Source: Isoetes taiwanensis
Taxonomy: Eukaryota > Streptophyta > Lycopodiopsida > Isoetales > Isoetaceae
DNA: 64,000 bases
NCBI GenBank assembly: GCA_021234155.1
Contig: JAJEKV010000022.1
Location: 8,029,961-8,093,960 of the forward strand
Reading direction: 5' to 3'
Under the pieces are notes generated by a model. That model saw nothing but the letters and a program-made list of their open reading frames with translations. It did not search any database and was not told where the DNA came from. Positions 36,456 through 46,676 of the stretch are shown here, piece after piece. The stretch's first letter is position 1; the number at the start of each line of letters is the position of its first letter. The position numbers and the translations under genes are program-made.

Positions 36456-36529
36456 CGTGTGTGCACTTGACTTAATCATTATTATTATAATTATAATAAT
36501 AACTTATAATTATAACTTAATAAAAAAAA

Positions 36530-36625
36530 GACGCGTCGTTTAACACAAAGGCGTCGTTATAGGCGTCGTTTAACGACTATTGCGGGCGTCGTTAAGCGAC
36601 CTCGCGACGTCGTTCAACGGCGTCT
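36530..36625. repeat. Internal ACGTCGTT array 4
   Basis: Copies 'gcgtcgtttaac', 'ggcgtcgttat', 'gtcgtttaacgac', 'gcgtcgttaagcgac' and 'gacgtcgttcaacgg'. They stand directly upstream of a GC-rich leader (about 36,640–36,765) that ends at a donor-like CAAAG|GTATTT. Confidence 0.85.
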
Positions 36626-37017
36626 GTAACTTTTTATCGAAAAGCGAGCGGCTTTTCCGCCGCCTAGTTTTTTGGTTCTAAAAGCGCTGGAGGAGCGTTT
36701 TTTAGTGGCGATTTTGGCGCGGATCATCCTTATGGTCCTTTCCAAGCTTCAAGCAAGCATCCAAAGGTATTTCAATGGATCAATCAACTCTATTTTTGAA
36801 TTAGGCTTGTTGTTTGATAGATTTAGGGCTTCTTCTTTTTTTTCTTATTTGTTTTCAATCCATCCCATTTCTATCCTCCTCTTCTTTCCATCCTTGTTTT
36901 CTTCAATCCATTTAAGCCTCTTATTAGTATGAATCGAATCCTCCTCCTTCTTCTTCCAATGATCTTCCAATCATTGGTTTCTTCCTTCTAATCTTCCGTT
37001 CTTCCAATCTTCTATTC

Positions 37018-37253
37018 ATTTTCTTCTTCTTCTTCTTCACCACTTTCTCATTCTATTCAATTCTTCTTCTTCTTCTTCTTCTTCTTCTTCTTCTTCTTCT
37101 TCTTCTTCTTCTTCTTCTTCTTCTTCTTCTTCTTCTTCTTCTTCTTCTTCTTCTTCTTCTTCTTCTTCTTCTTCTTCTTCTTCTTCTTCTTCTTCTTCTT
37201 CTTCTTCTTCTTCTTCTTCTTCTTCTTCTTCTTCTTCTTCTTCTTCTTCTTCT

Positions 37254-37284
<31 letters not shown>

Positions 37285-37410
37285 TCTTCTTCTTCCTCTT
37301 CTATTTTTTTTCCATGGAAGAAGGACGTCGTTGAAAGACGAGGCCCATTCTTCCTCTATTTTTTATTACAAGAAGGGGACGTCGTTGAAAGACGAGGCCC
37401 CTTCTTTTTA
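37018..37410. repeat. (CTT)n microsatellite and duplicated ACGTCGTT motif
   Basis: Nearly 240 bp of pure CTT repeat, inside the leader intron, is followed by two copies (about 37,316 and 37,370) of a segment with 'ggacgtcgttgaaagacgag' and 'gcccattctt' or 'gccccttctt'. Poly(T) tracts follow to 37,600. Confidence 0.9.
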
Positions 37411-37734
37411 TGTTCTTCTTTTTTTTTTTTTTTTTTCATTTTTTACATGTCAATATATAGTTCTTTTTAATTAACAATGTAAATAGTTTTAATGTCAATG
37501 ATCTTTTCAATGTGAATCGTCTTTTTTGTTTTTTTTTTTTTTTTTTTTTCTTTATTTATGTAAGTTTTCTAATTATTGAATGCCTTTATTTTTTTTTTTG
37601 CATGTACACTAATAACAAAATCGTTAAGCTCTTGGAAATCGATTTTCGCTGCTCGAAGACATTCTAGGTAAGAATTTGAGTTTGAGTAGGAGAATAAAAT
37701 TTTAATGTTTTATTTAGGTTAAAAAAAACTTGGG

Positions 37735-38115
37735 GAGACTTGGACAAGGGCATGGTCGGCTCCTTGTGAGTGGAGAAGACTAGGTGTTCGGGTCCAAGCT
37801 CACCGCTTACTCTTGTAATTTTATTGATTAATGTATTTAGTTTAGAAAAATTGGGGAGACTTGGACAAGGGGCATGGTCGGCTCATTTGAGTGGAGAAGA
37901 CTAGGTGTTCCGGGTCCAAGCTCACCGGTTACTCTTGAAATTTTATTGATTAATGTATTTAGTTTAGAAAAATTTGGGGAGACTTGGACAAGGGCATGGT
38001 CGGCTCCGCCTTGAGTGGAGAAGACTAGGTGTTCCGGGTCCAAGCTCACCGCCTACTCTTGTTTATTTTTTTATTAATATATCAATAAATAGAAATCTTT
38101 ACGGGATTGGACAAG
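37735..38115 (+). repeat. Three tandem hairpin repeats in the second leader intron
   Basis: Copies at 37,735–37,801, 37,856–37,923 and 37,979–38,047, in a ~122-bp tandem period, with a decayed fourth at about 38,101. Each folds with outer stem GAG.CTTGGAC / GTCCAAGCTC, inner TGGTC / GACTA, and a top CTC(C) / GGAG or GAG stem. The inner 'tggtcgg…ggagaagacta' core is shared with the two copies at 17.4–17.6 kb although the outer stems are unrelated. They end ~320 bp before the next coding exon. Confidence 0.7.
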
Positions 38116-38368
38116 GGCAGGGTTTTTGAAAAAAATTGCATTATTGATTTTCGGGTTTCTAGTTAAGAATGTTGTTTTTTAAAGATGTTAGGGATGTCAA
38201 AGAAACACTGATGTGGAGTGGTTAAGAGCAAGAAAAAATTTAAATAGTTGGTTTTTAAAAAAAAAATTAAAAGGGAAACTAACTCTTAAGAAAGTAGGTA
38301 AAGATTCATAATGAAGGTTTGAAAAAAGTCACAAAGCAAGATTAATGAATCTAAATTGGTTTGTAGGT

Positions 38369-39935
38369 ATGGCCCCGACTGTGAAGACACTAATGATTAG
38401 TGAGATTAGACGCATGGTCATAAATGAGATATGTGCTAACGAAAGTCCCGACCGGGAGATGCAAACTGGTCAACGTGTCGACCATTTTGTCAGACATGTG
38501 AAAAGGAAGTGCCAATTTGAGTTAGCACAAAAATGGCCAGGTCAAGAAGAAATGTTGACTTCTCTCCTTGACACACATGTAAAGCCAATGATTGGAAACC
38601 CCATGGATGAACTGAAGACATGTTTGAAGCATTCAGTGCAGCTTAAAAGTCCCAATGCCGAGGCTCGTGTCAAGGAATGGGTAGCTTCATGGAATTCCTC
38701 AAAGAAGCGACGTTTGGATCACAAGAACATCATTGCGGATCTCAATGCACGTCAGTTGGAGGTAATTAAAAATGCTTTGCATCAGGGGGGAAGCTCTAGT
38801 GGAGCAGGGCCTAGCAAGCCCCACTTTTCTTTGGAGAATCACATGAACACATCAATCTTTGTTGATCCCATGCCCGTAGAGGCCGTGGATGTGATACACC
38901 TTATTGAGGAGAAACCAACACATGCATGCGTATCAAATCAAAATCAACGGAACACAACACTTCCAAGATGATGAGCTATCACAAATGGATGGGTTTTCAA
39001 GGGCAAAGATAGAGGCGTAGACGTATGAGATGGCTCAAAGATACATACGCTTCAAGAGCCCATCCTGCTTTGGCTACATCCATTGGACTTGCATATGAAG
39101 TTGCTAGCTCTAGTGGGGATACCATAGGGCCAATGGTGATTCTACCTTTCATGAATGGAGAGACACTTGCACACTTGTTTGACTATTTACCTAATAACTT
39201 GTCACGTTTTAGAAGATGGTCAAATGCAATTGCTAGAGCGCCAAGAAGAACTGACAAACACATAGGCTGAACTTAGGAGCAAAATCACGAGTTGTATATC
39301 GATATGTTCGAGAGATAGCTCTTGCCCCAGCGAGAAGGTGTCGTTGAGATCCACAAAGGCCACTTCACTCACACAAAGCTTAATTGCAAGAGAGTCAAAT
39401 TACATTTTGATGATGAGTACCAAAATGTGTGGGTGGCCATTGGTGATTGGGACAATGCAATTCATTTTTACGCCAAAGAGCGTCGTCCCTTGTTGAAGTG
39501 TCGGTACTTACTTTCGGATGGACAAGCAAAATATCCATGGTTAGAGGAAACTGTGTTTGAGAAATCAAAGGATGATGATCGTGTATGGGGACCACGAAAA
39601 TTCATGATGTCTATGCATTGGGATATATTTATGAGATGCTTCTGGATTTCGTGCAAGCTATGCGACGAATGGAGTGGTTTAATAATAACAACAATGCCCA
39701 ATGGATTAATCCAACCCATATGTACCAACGACGTCTTGACAAGTTGGAGGAGCAAAAAACAAGAATGATGTGCCTACGTGAAGACGTATTCTCATCACGA
39801 CCCAAAGCTTCTGAAGTTGTTGAAGCCTTACAAAGTGTTGGAATATCTTCTACCATGGTTGTGAGACAAAGACGACACATGAAGTGCATGGATGCCTTGG
39901 AGATGTCAAAATTGTTGTTGTCACAACTCAAATAA
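38369..39935 (+). CDS. CACTA gene after array 4, unknown DNA-binding/coiled-coil protein
   Basis: The exon begins after acceptor 'ttggtttgtag' (38,366). ATG 38,369 opens MAPTVKTLMISEIRRMVINE to TGA 38,969. It has VDHFVRHVKRKCQFELAQKW and a basic, Gln-rich end. Further frames (39,025–39,270 and 39,322–39,935, shifted) give HFTHTKLNCKRVKLHFDDEY and a C-terminal coiled coil (RRLDKLEEQKTRMMC then EALQSVGISSTMVV). The position next to TNP2 in a CACTA element suggests a TnpA-like accessory protein, but I see no diagnostic domain. Breaks between the frames may be introns or indels. Confidence 0.5.
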
Positions 39936-40145
39936 TGAATACAATATTGTATATCTTGCCATGTTTAAGAGTATTAAATTTTTTTAATTGTCTAATAACC
40001 AAATATATAAAGACACTTTTAATTATTCAAATCCCAATGTTTTGTAATGAACTTCCCATGTTGCTAACATTTGTTGCTTTCCTACTATGTTATTCATCGC
40101 ACTCCATATAAATAACTTGCAAGTTTTTGCACATGTCCAGCAACC

Positions 40146-41860
40146 ATGGGATTTGGCACGATGGCATATCTATTGTTCACAACTTTACTTCTCGCGTGGC
40201 TTGGTAGCCTTATTGACAGCCCTAAACCTGCAAAGGCCTTTAAGAGGCGGGTTGGTCGCTCGGGTTTAGCTCGCCACCACACCGCCCCACCTCCACCATT
40301 GTGTGGATTTGGTATGGATTTTTTCTAGGATAAAATGTAAGTTAACCATTTATTTTAACGTTCTAATGTTTTTAAATGTAGCGTGTAAATGCGGTTCGTC
40401 CTTCTTTTCCTATGCATAATGTTAGGTGCCGTGGTTATGGGCGGATCTTCTTCTCATCACCACCGCCGAAGAGACGGAAAAAGGACCTCGCATCCAAAGG
40501 AAAGACGAAGAGCGTGGAACTCCGAGATATCAACGAGGCGATAACCACGAAGATAGGTGGAATGCCTTGCAATTCGGGATGTCGCCTGCAGAAATGGAGA
40601 TTGCGCCCAGTCAGTTGAACAAAGTAGGCGGAGGTCTGGCCCCCATGACCCTCCACGTCATAGCTCATACACTCCTTCAGAATTCAATCTTGGGGCGTTC
40701 CCGGCCACGAGGGAGAATGAACCCCCACGGGAGAGCGCCGACCGCCGCCCACGCCGAGTGGACGCAATTCCTCTTCAAGCTCATAAAGATCGTGCACCAC
40801 CGCACCACCTCCACGAAGGCATCTCTTTCAATATGAGTGAGTTCATCTTGAATTATGCCCTTTTTGTTCACTAACACATATTCATATGTTAGTCGTATGT
40901 TGAGTGTAGTAGCAAGAGTTGCCGCGCCCACAAAGACTTTGAGATGGCGACAATTTTTGAAAGATGGCTAATAATGTCACAAATAGCGTTTGCCATAACG
41001 TCCACAAGGGTGACTGGAACTCGGGAGCCTATGATGAGGAAAAAGAGAGGATCAAGGAGATTTTAGAAGCAGAATATCCCGAGCTCAAGTCAGGAGAGAT
41101 CTCATGGAGGGAGCTTTGTTCAAAGCGGGGTAAACATGTTAAATCCACCGGTGTATTAGGCTCTTTTTCGTTCTTCATTATAACCTCATTGTACTCATAT
41201 TTTATTTATATTTTGCGAGGTAATCGGAAGAAGCGGTGAAAGATCTTGCCAAAGCTACGAGGAGTCCCGATAGAGAGGAAGTGGCACGACCTATCCGGGT
41301 TGACTAATGAGGCATTTCAAGTACATCATCTCTCCCATGAGTCGTATAATTAGATGATGCCATGTGGACTAAGTCCTTGTATTGCATTGTAGTGTTTGAA
41401 GGCCAACATATTATCAAAGAAAGGGGAAGCTAGAACAAAGGCAGCGACGGACGCGAGGTAATGCGACGAAGCAAGTGGCGACCATAGTGCCAATAAGACT
41501 GGTCCGGCGGTTATGGCTTTCTGGATAAACTATTTGTAAGTATAAATTTGGTTTATAATGTAGGTTCTCGAGTTGAACACTAACATTAGTTTTGGTGCTC
41601 ATTCTCACTAGGCGTCATTTGCCGGTCGCCCATTTGCTAAAGATGAACGCGAAAAGGGCCTTCAAACAAAGGCGGATCATGCGGCCATCGCAGCGTCACC
41701 ATATGGCGTGAAAGGGGGATGAAGTGTGTATCATTCATTAGATAATTATTTGTGACTACAATGAACTAATTGTTGCGATACAATATAATGCGGGTAAATG
41801 AAGAGCGAAGCCAATGAAGAAGAAGAAGAAGAAGAGCAACAACTAAAGACTTAATATATT
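40146..41860 (+). pseudogene. Third CACTA gene region, possibly plant transposase-24-like
   Basis: Several short plus-strand frames with basic, polar sequence follow each other: AKAFKRRVGRSGLARHH (40.2 kb), SSPPPKRRKKDLASKGKTKS (40.45 kb), EEKERIKEILEAEYPELKSG (41.03 kb), KANILSKKGEARTKAATDAR (41.4 kb) and ASFAGRPFAKDEREKGLQTK (41.6 kb). Order and style resemble the second ORF of plant CACTA elements (Transposase_24-type, with an SE.NK..R-like motif), but no single clean frame exists. The gene ends in a Glu/Lys-rich stretch near 41,850. Confidence 0.35.
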
Positions 41861-42292
41861 TTGTAATGTGCAAATTACATTGTGAAATATATTAATTGAA
41901 TTCAATTTAAATTTTTTATGCTTTGTTCTTATTATTTGTGATTTTTTTTTTATGTTAATTTTATGCTCGATTCTATTTTTTTTTTTATTCTTAGATTTAT
42001 TAAACATTTAATTACATATTAAACAATAATGCTTATCTACCATTAATATAATTTAATCAATATTTGTTTCTATTTTTCGAATTTTTAAATTTTTAAATAT
42101 TTATTCTCGATTTATTTTGTTCATATTTAATATTTATTAATACTATTAATATTATTGATAATATTAATATTAATAAATATTACTAAATATTTATTTATAT
42201 TAAATATTTGTTAATTTTGCATATGAATATTAACTGTCCGTTAAATCATATTGAATAATATTAAATAAATATTTTTTTTTTATCAAAATTCT
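41861..42292. other. AT-rich non-coding stretch in the CACTA element
   Basis: Very AT-rich with 'aatattaat' and 'ttatttta' phrases; nothing recognisable. Confidence 0.5.
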
Positions 42293-42296
42293 TTAA

Positions 42297-42792
42297 TCGT
42301 CGTTGAACGCGGCGTTGTTATGCGGTGGCCACGCCGTCAGCGGCGTCGTTGAACGGCGTCGTCTAAATAGCGCCAGCCGCCAAACGACCAGCGGCGGGCG
42401 GTGTCGACCACGCCCGAACGCGTCGTTGAACGGCGTTTCACCGCCGACCCGTCGCGGCCTTCTGTGCAACGCCATATTTGACCGGACATGATGGCGTGTA
42501 CTTTTCGCCGTTGAGCGGCGTTGCCGAATCATCTGCCACGCCCCGGCCCGTAGTATGGCGCGGTCACTCTGGCAAAGCAGCGATGCCGCGTGGTCGACCC
42601 ATTAATGCAAGCGGCGTTGAACGGCGTCATGTCGCCGCTTAAAGACGCCGCTAGATTGCGCGCCCAGCGTATAGCGACGCATAAACGTCGTATATCGACG
42701 CTCCGACGTCGAAATAGACGTCGTTTATCGACGTTTTGACGTCGATCATCGACGTGCAAACGACGTCTGGACGTCGTAATAGACGTCGTAAC
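42297..42792. repeat. Right subterminal ACGTCGTT/GGCGTTGAACG array
   Basis: Dense repeats: 'gtcgttgaacggcgtcg', 'cgtcgttgaacggcgtt', 'cgttgagcggcgtt', then many 'gacgtcg' palindromes at 42,700–42,790. It mirrors the left array and ends 10 bp before the terminal motif. Confidence 0.85.
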
Positions 42793-42815
42793 AGGGCTTT
42801 GGTTTTGTAGTGGGT

Positions 42816-43361
42816 GTAGAACTTAAGCATCTTAATCACACAAAGATAGATGTATTGCGCCCCAGAGCCAAGGAGCTTCTAGAGTGGTGCATGGAGCACT
42901 TCACGATTGCCATTTGGACAACATTGAGCAGCACTGCAACTAATCTTATTCTAAATCACATGTTTGAAAGAGCTGTTCGAGGAAAATTACAGTTTACATG
43001 GTCTTCAAGTAAGTGCACAAATACGGCATTCAAAGTTGAAAGGAAACCTGTCTTGTTGAAGGAGTTGAGCAAAGTTTATTCTGAAATAAAGGGAGGTTGG
43101 ATGGACAAAAATACATTGCTAGTCGATGATATGGCATACCGTGGTTTTAAGAACAGTCCACATACAATGGTATGCCCTAATACTTATCAACCATCCAGAA
43201 GAGATGGTGACTTCCTATTCGAACATCTAAGACCATGGCTGGAACTACTGTTAGAAGTTGAGAATGTGGAAGTGTATCTTCAAGCCAATCCATTAACTAA
43301 CATTCTGGATAAGGTTTCGAAGAAAGCAATTGATACTCTCAAGAAATACAGATATCGTTGA
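42816..43361 (+). CDS. FCP1/NIF phosphatase domain, second half
   Basis: This open frame continues the domain across the insertion and ends at TGA 43,359–43,361. It shows LRPRAKELLEWCMEHF, the HAD motif II region AIWTTLSS, a motif III Lys in PVLLKELSKVY, and the motif IV acidic pair in LLVDDMAY, followed by NSPHTMVCP and a C-terminal helix. These are the hallmarks of the NIF/FCP1 family. The half has no promoter or start of its own that I can see. Confidence 0.88.
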   Translation, partial: VELKHLNHTKIDVLRPRAKELLEWCMEHFTIAIWTTLSSTATNLILNHMFERAVRGKLQFTWSSSKCTNTAFKVERKPVLLKELSKVYSEIKGGWMDKNTLLVDDMAYRGFKNSPHTMVCPNTYQPSRRDGDFLFEHLRPWLELLLEVENVEVYLQANPLTNILDKVSKKAIDTLKKYRYR

Positions 43362-44384
43362 CATCAAAATGAGCCTATTCACATCACTTGGAGCTTTTAT
43401 GCAAAATTGAATTTGAAACAGTGATTGAATCTGGCACTGTAGGTCTGGTATTTATTGTGGCACAGAAAGGAAGGCTTATCTCACGATGAAACGGTCAATC
43501 CGTTTTGAACAGTGTTTTATATGATTCTTGACCATGGTTTTGTTTAGTGAAATTGTATCATTATAATTGTTGCTGTATTTTCTCACACAAGATAAGTGAC
43601 CAAGTCTTGGCTCTTGTGTTGAATTAATAAAATACATGCCTTGAGGGAGTTTTTTGATAAGTTGTGTATAAGCCTTCATGTAATTTGCAGATCTTCATGT
43701 AATTTGCAGATTGTGAATGGTTCTACATTTTTCCCTTTTACTAAGCTGTTACCTTTCACTGGATTTCTTCAAACTGCAAAACAATACATAAAATAAGATT
43801 CTCCAATACTAAATTTAGGGGCCTTCTTAAAGAAGAAACTAATGATCACCAAGGAATGCTTTGAATCTGTAGTGATGTAATTAGCAGTTGCATCTGTATG
43901 TATTTTCATGGGTCTTTTCTACTTTGTAACAATCAGCTTGTAGTTCATGTACTTACAAATGTTCATTGGAAGTCTAGTTCAACTTGAAAAACATTCTGTC
44001 TTTTCTTATCTCTGCATCATGCAACAAGCAACAGCCTAGTAGATTGTTTTGGCAAATCATGTTGCTCATAAAATGCAGGTGGAATATACAGTGTTTGGAA
44101 TATACAAACAACACATATATAGAACCATATTATATTATCTATGTCAACTTGTTTACAAAAATGCCCGTCCAAACCAGTTTTCACATACCAGTTTTCACAG
44201 ACGAGTTTTCACAGGCCAGTTTTCATATAAAAAAAAACACAGTTACATTATGTTATATCGGTCAAGTTTTTACAGAAAAACCAAGTACAGCTATTCAAAA
44301 ACCCTGTTCTGGAGCCGAAAAACTAAAGAAAAGAAGATAGTAAAAACTATACTTTATAAAAAACTGCAGATTTAAAAAACTTTT
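43362..44384. other. 3' flank of the FCP1-type gene
   Basis: AT-rich sequence after the FCP1 stop, probably including its 3' UTR. A phrase 'atcttcatgtaatttgcaga' is duplicated at about 43,676 and 43,690, and 'agttttcaca' is repeated three times at 44,177–44,222. No gene seen. Confidence 0.45.
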
Positions 44385-44666
44385 TTAATCAGGCATCTTG
44401 AGCTGAATTTTAAGGCCACCATCTCCACCAACTTCAGTCTTCATCTTCAACAGGCGTTCCTCATGGAAGCAGCAGGCACGATCTACCCACTGCTGTACTT
44501 TTTCAGTAACTGAAGCTCCCTTGTGTTGCAAAATCATCACCTGGGAGCAACTAAATCGAGCTTGAAAACTGATTTTTTGAAGCTTCAGGTTTGATTCCTC
44601 CATCGGGGGCTTCAGGCTTGATTCCTCCATCGGGGGCTTCCTCGGGGTGCTCTTGGTGCGCGGCAT
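44385..44666 (-). CDS. Small unknown protein with H3-tail-like N-terminus
   Basis: From ATG 44,664–44,666 the minus strand encodes about 93 residues: MPRTKSTPRKPPMEESS, a duplicated PPMEES segment (33-bp DNA repeat), then a Cys-containing part (CSQVMILQHKGASVTEKVQQ) and an end rich in Lys/Gly. An acceptor-like 'tttcag' lies 2 bp before the ATG, so it could be an internal exon. The first ten residues resemble the histone H3 tail. I do not recognise the rest. Confidence 0.35.
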   Translation of the reverse strand: MPRTKSTPRKPPMEESSLKPPMEESNLKLQKISFQARFSCSQVMILQHKGASVTEKVQQWVDRACCFHEERLLKMKTEVGGDGGLKIQLKMPD

Positions 44667-44764
44667 TACTGAAATGAGAAGGACAAGGAAAGGAAAGGAG
44701 AGGAAAATGAGATGGTTCGATCCTGCTGAGGTTCCGAAATTTATGGGTAAATTTGCATGCATAC

Positions 44765-45840
44765 ATCATTGTCCTATACAGGACCTATGTAGGACACTAT
44801 ATAGGACCTATATAGGACCTATCATTGTATTATATAGGACCTATCATTGTCATATATAGATAGGACACTAAGCAACTATTCATATGGGACACTAAAGAAC
44901 TATTCATATTGCTGCTACTTTTATTTGTTTGAAGAAAATGTTACATGTTTAAGCAAATTTGTGTATCTATCAAAATGCATGTGCCACATCATCATGCCAT
45001 GTCATCATACACGTGATGCCATGTGGACAAGTATTTGTTTTTTTTTTTTTTAGGGCTAGATGTTTAGGTTAATATGTTAATGTTAAGTTAATATGTTAAT
45101 GTTTAGTACAAATTAATGTTGTATGTTATGTTGTAAGTTTATAAGTTAACTTAAATAAGTTAACTTACAACTTGTTAAGTTAACTTGTTAGTCCATGTGG
45201 TAGTCCATGTGGCAGTCCAAGTGACAGTCCATGTCAGCATTCAATGAGCCAAGTCATCAAACACGTGTTATGCCATCCTAGTCATCATCACCACATATTG
45301 TCATCATGTGCCAGTCCAAGTGGCGGTCCATGTAAGTAGTGCATGTGGCATGCCATGTCAGTAGCCCATGTGGCAGTCCATGTAAGCAGTCCATGTGGAG
45401 TCTATGTGCATTTGGAAGTATATGTGGACAAGTAAAAGTTTTTTTTTTTGACGGCTAGTTATTTAGGTTAATATGTTAATCTTAAGTTAATATGTTAATG
45501 TTAAGTGTAAGTTAATGTGGCACTACATGCGCCACATCACCATGTGCCAAGCCAAGTGCCAGTCCAACTGGCCGCCCATGTAAGCAGCCCATGTTAATTA
45601 CAAGTTAACTTATATAAGTTAAGTTAAATTAACATAAAAAAACATTAAAAAAAAAATTCCTATCTAATCCCCCCTCAAGTTAACTTTTAATTATATGTTA
45701 ACTTATACATGTGGCACAACATCATTAAACATTAAAAAAACATGTGCCACATCATCATTAAAACAGCATGTGCCACATCATCATTAAACATTAAAAAATA
45801 TTAAAAAAAAACATTAAAAGAAAAAAAAAAAAAAAAAACA
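44765..45840. repeat. Mixed short tandem repeats
   Basis: Phrases 'tataggacctat' (44,775–44,870), 'ttaatatgttaatgtt' (45,065–45,115 and 45,465–45,510), 'agtccatgtggca' (45,190–45,400), 'catgtgccacatcatcatta' (45,740–45,795) and poly(A)/poly(T) tracts. The two 'ttaggttaatatgttaat' blocks with their flanks look like a ~400-bp duplication. No coding frame. Confidence 0.75.
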
Positions 45841-45884
45841 TCTAATCCCCCCTCCCCCTCAAAGCATGATCCCATTTACTCCAA

Positions 45885-46080
45885 TCCACCCCTGCCACGT
45901 GGTACCTCCGGGCGTGTGGGGCGGCAACGGGCCGAGATCCACGTGGAGATAGCACGTGTTTTTATTAATAGACTTTGAGTTTGCTATATATACCCATGTT
46001 TTCTTTTTCCTATTAAGCCTGTGGGATATATGAAACTAATATCTTCAACCCTAAATTTCTTCAATCCTTCTGCGGATTTG
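45885..46080 (+). promoter_or_regulatory. Promoter-like segment with CACGTG and TATA box
   Basis: A GC-rich block contains 'atccacgtggag' and 'gcacgtgttt' (G-box/ABRE-like cores), then 'gctatatatacccat' about 40 bp downstream as a TATA box, and a pyrimidine-rich leader. No clear plus-strand gene follows before 46.5 kb, so the gene may be lost. Confidence 0.35.
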
Positions 46081-46083
46081 ACG

Positions 46084-46510
46084 GATCTGGGTGCCTAATT
46101 GTAGCTAGGCATCAGTGGGCATGCTAAAAAACAAAGAATGGTGTCGAATTGGTAGCTAGGCATCCATGGGCATGCTAAAAAACAAAAGAATTGTGTCGAA
46201 TTTGCCAAGAATCAAGCAGAACAGGGGATTTTTAAAAGGGAAAAAATTGTGACAGAGTATATCGAATGTTTTTGTGATGGATATTAAATTCCTAATCTAA
46301 GTATACTGATTTCCTGATCTAACTCTAAGTCTGCTACAAGTCCTGGCAAGTATAGTACAACCTCTGATAATCTGACATAACAAGTTTATACAGGTTTACA
46401 GTCTCCAAGCAAATCAGATGATCTTGGCAAGTCTAGTAACTTCTGATAATCTGACATAACAGGTTTATATAGGTTTACACAGGTTTATACAGGTTTATAC
46501 AGGTTTACAG
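46084..46510. repeat. Two local tandem duplications
   Basis: A ~60-bp unit ('tagctaggcatc…gggcatgctaaaaaacaaa') is present twice at 46,100–46,205. A ~100-bp unit ('ctgataatctgacataacaa' with 'ggtttacagtctccaagc') is present twice at 46,360–46,520, the second with extra 'aggtttatac' steps. Confidence 0.75.
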
Positions 46511-46676
46511 TCTCCAAGCCTAAACTCCTAAACAGAACCATGCATTTAAAATTCCAGTTTACTCTTCCAAAATAACATGCAATTGACAAAGACTTTATTG
46601 ATAATCCGTACAATCTGATAAATTAGAAATATGGTACAAAGCCAAAAAAAAAGACAAATCTGATAGAGTCAGATAC

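Larger units (their letters stand above)
16026..42812 (+). mobile_element. Giant CACTA (En/Spm) DNA transposon, 26,787 bp
   Basis: The left end is CACTACAAGGGATCGTCGAC at 16,026. The right end, read inward on the minus strand, is CACTACAAAACCAAAGCCCT from 42,812. Both are flanked by GGT (16,023–16,025; 42,813–42,815), the 3-bp target duplication expected for CACTA elements, and removing element plus one GGT joins an intact FCP1-domain reading frame. Both ends carry dense palindromic ACGTCGTT/AACGACGT repeats, as subterminal transposase sites do. Inside lie a TNP2-type transposase and several other genes. It is far larger than an ordinary CACTA element because of a 10.35-kb satellite and captured or nested material. 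Nested insertions cannot be excluded, but no other CACTA-type end pair was noticed inside. Confidence 0.9.
11830..43361 (+). pseudogene. FCP1/NIF-domain host gene interrupted by a CACTA element
   Basis: A host gene runs from a likely 5' leader exon (about 11,830–11,914, donor GCAAG|GTATGC) through at least six coding exons to a stop at 43,359–43,361. Coding exons I can bound: 13,130–13,651, 14,200–about 14,783, 15,039–15,200, 15,358–15,450, 15,520–15,774, and 15,838–16,025 joined across the transposon to 42,816–43,361. Splice phases agree at most junctions. The protein would have an unknown N-terminal region, a coiled coil, a Cys/His cluster, a Ser-rich linker and a C-terminal FCP1-type HAD phosphatase fold. 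In this allele the frame runs 80 codons into the transposon terminus (stop 16,263–16,265), so half the domain is lost. Frameshifts near 13,245 and 14,760 may be assembly errors or decay. Confidence 0.85.

Noticed and set aside
37735-38047. tRNA-like or tRNA-derived repeats (GGGTCC/GTTCGGGTCC resembles a T-arm)
   Set aside because: No cloverleaf, anticodon arm or A/B box pair fits; the nested hairpin explains the conserved pairs better.
38369-41860. Firm call of a TnpA or Transposase_24 protein
   Set aside because: Position fits, but no diagnostic motif is clear and the frames are broken; kept as low-confidence entries only.
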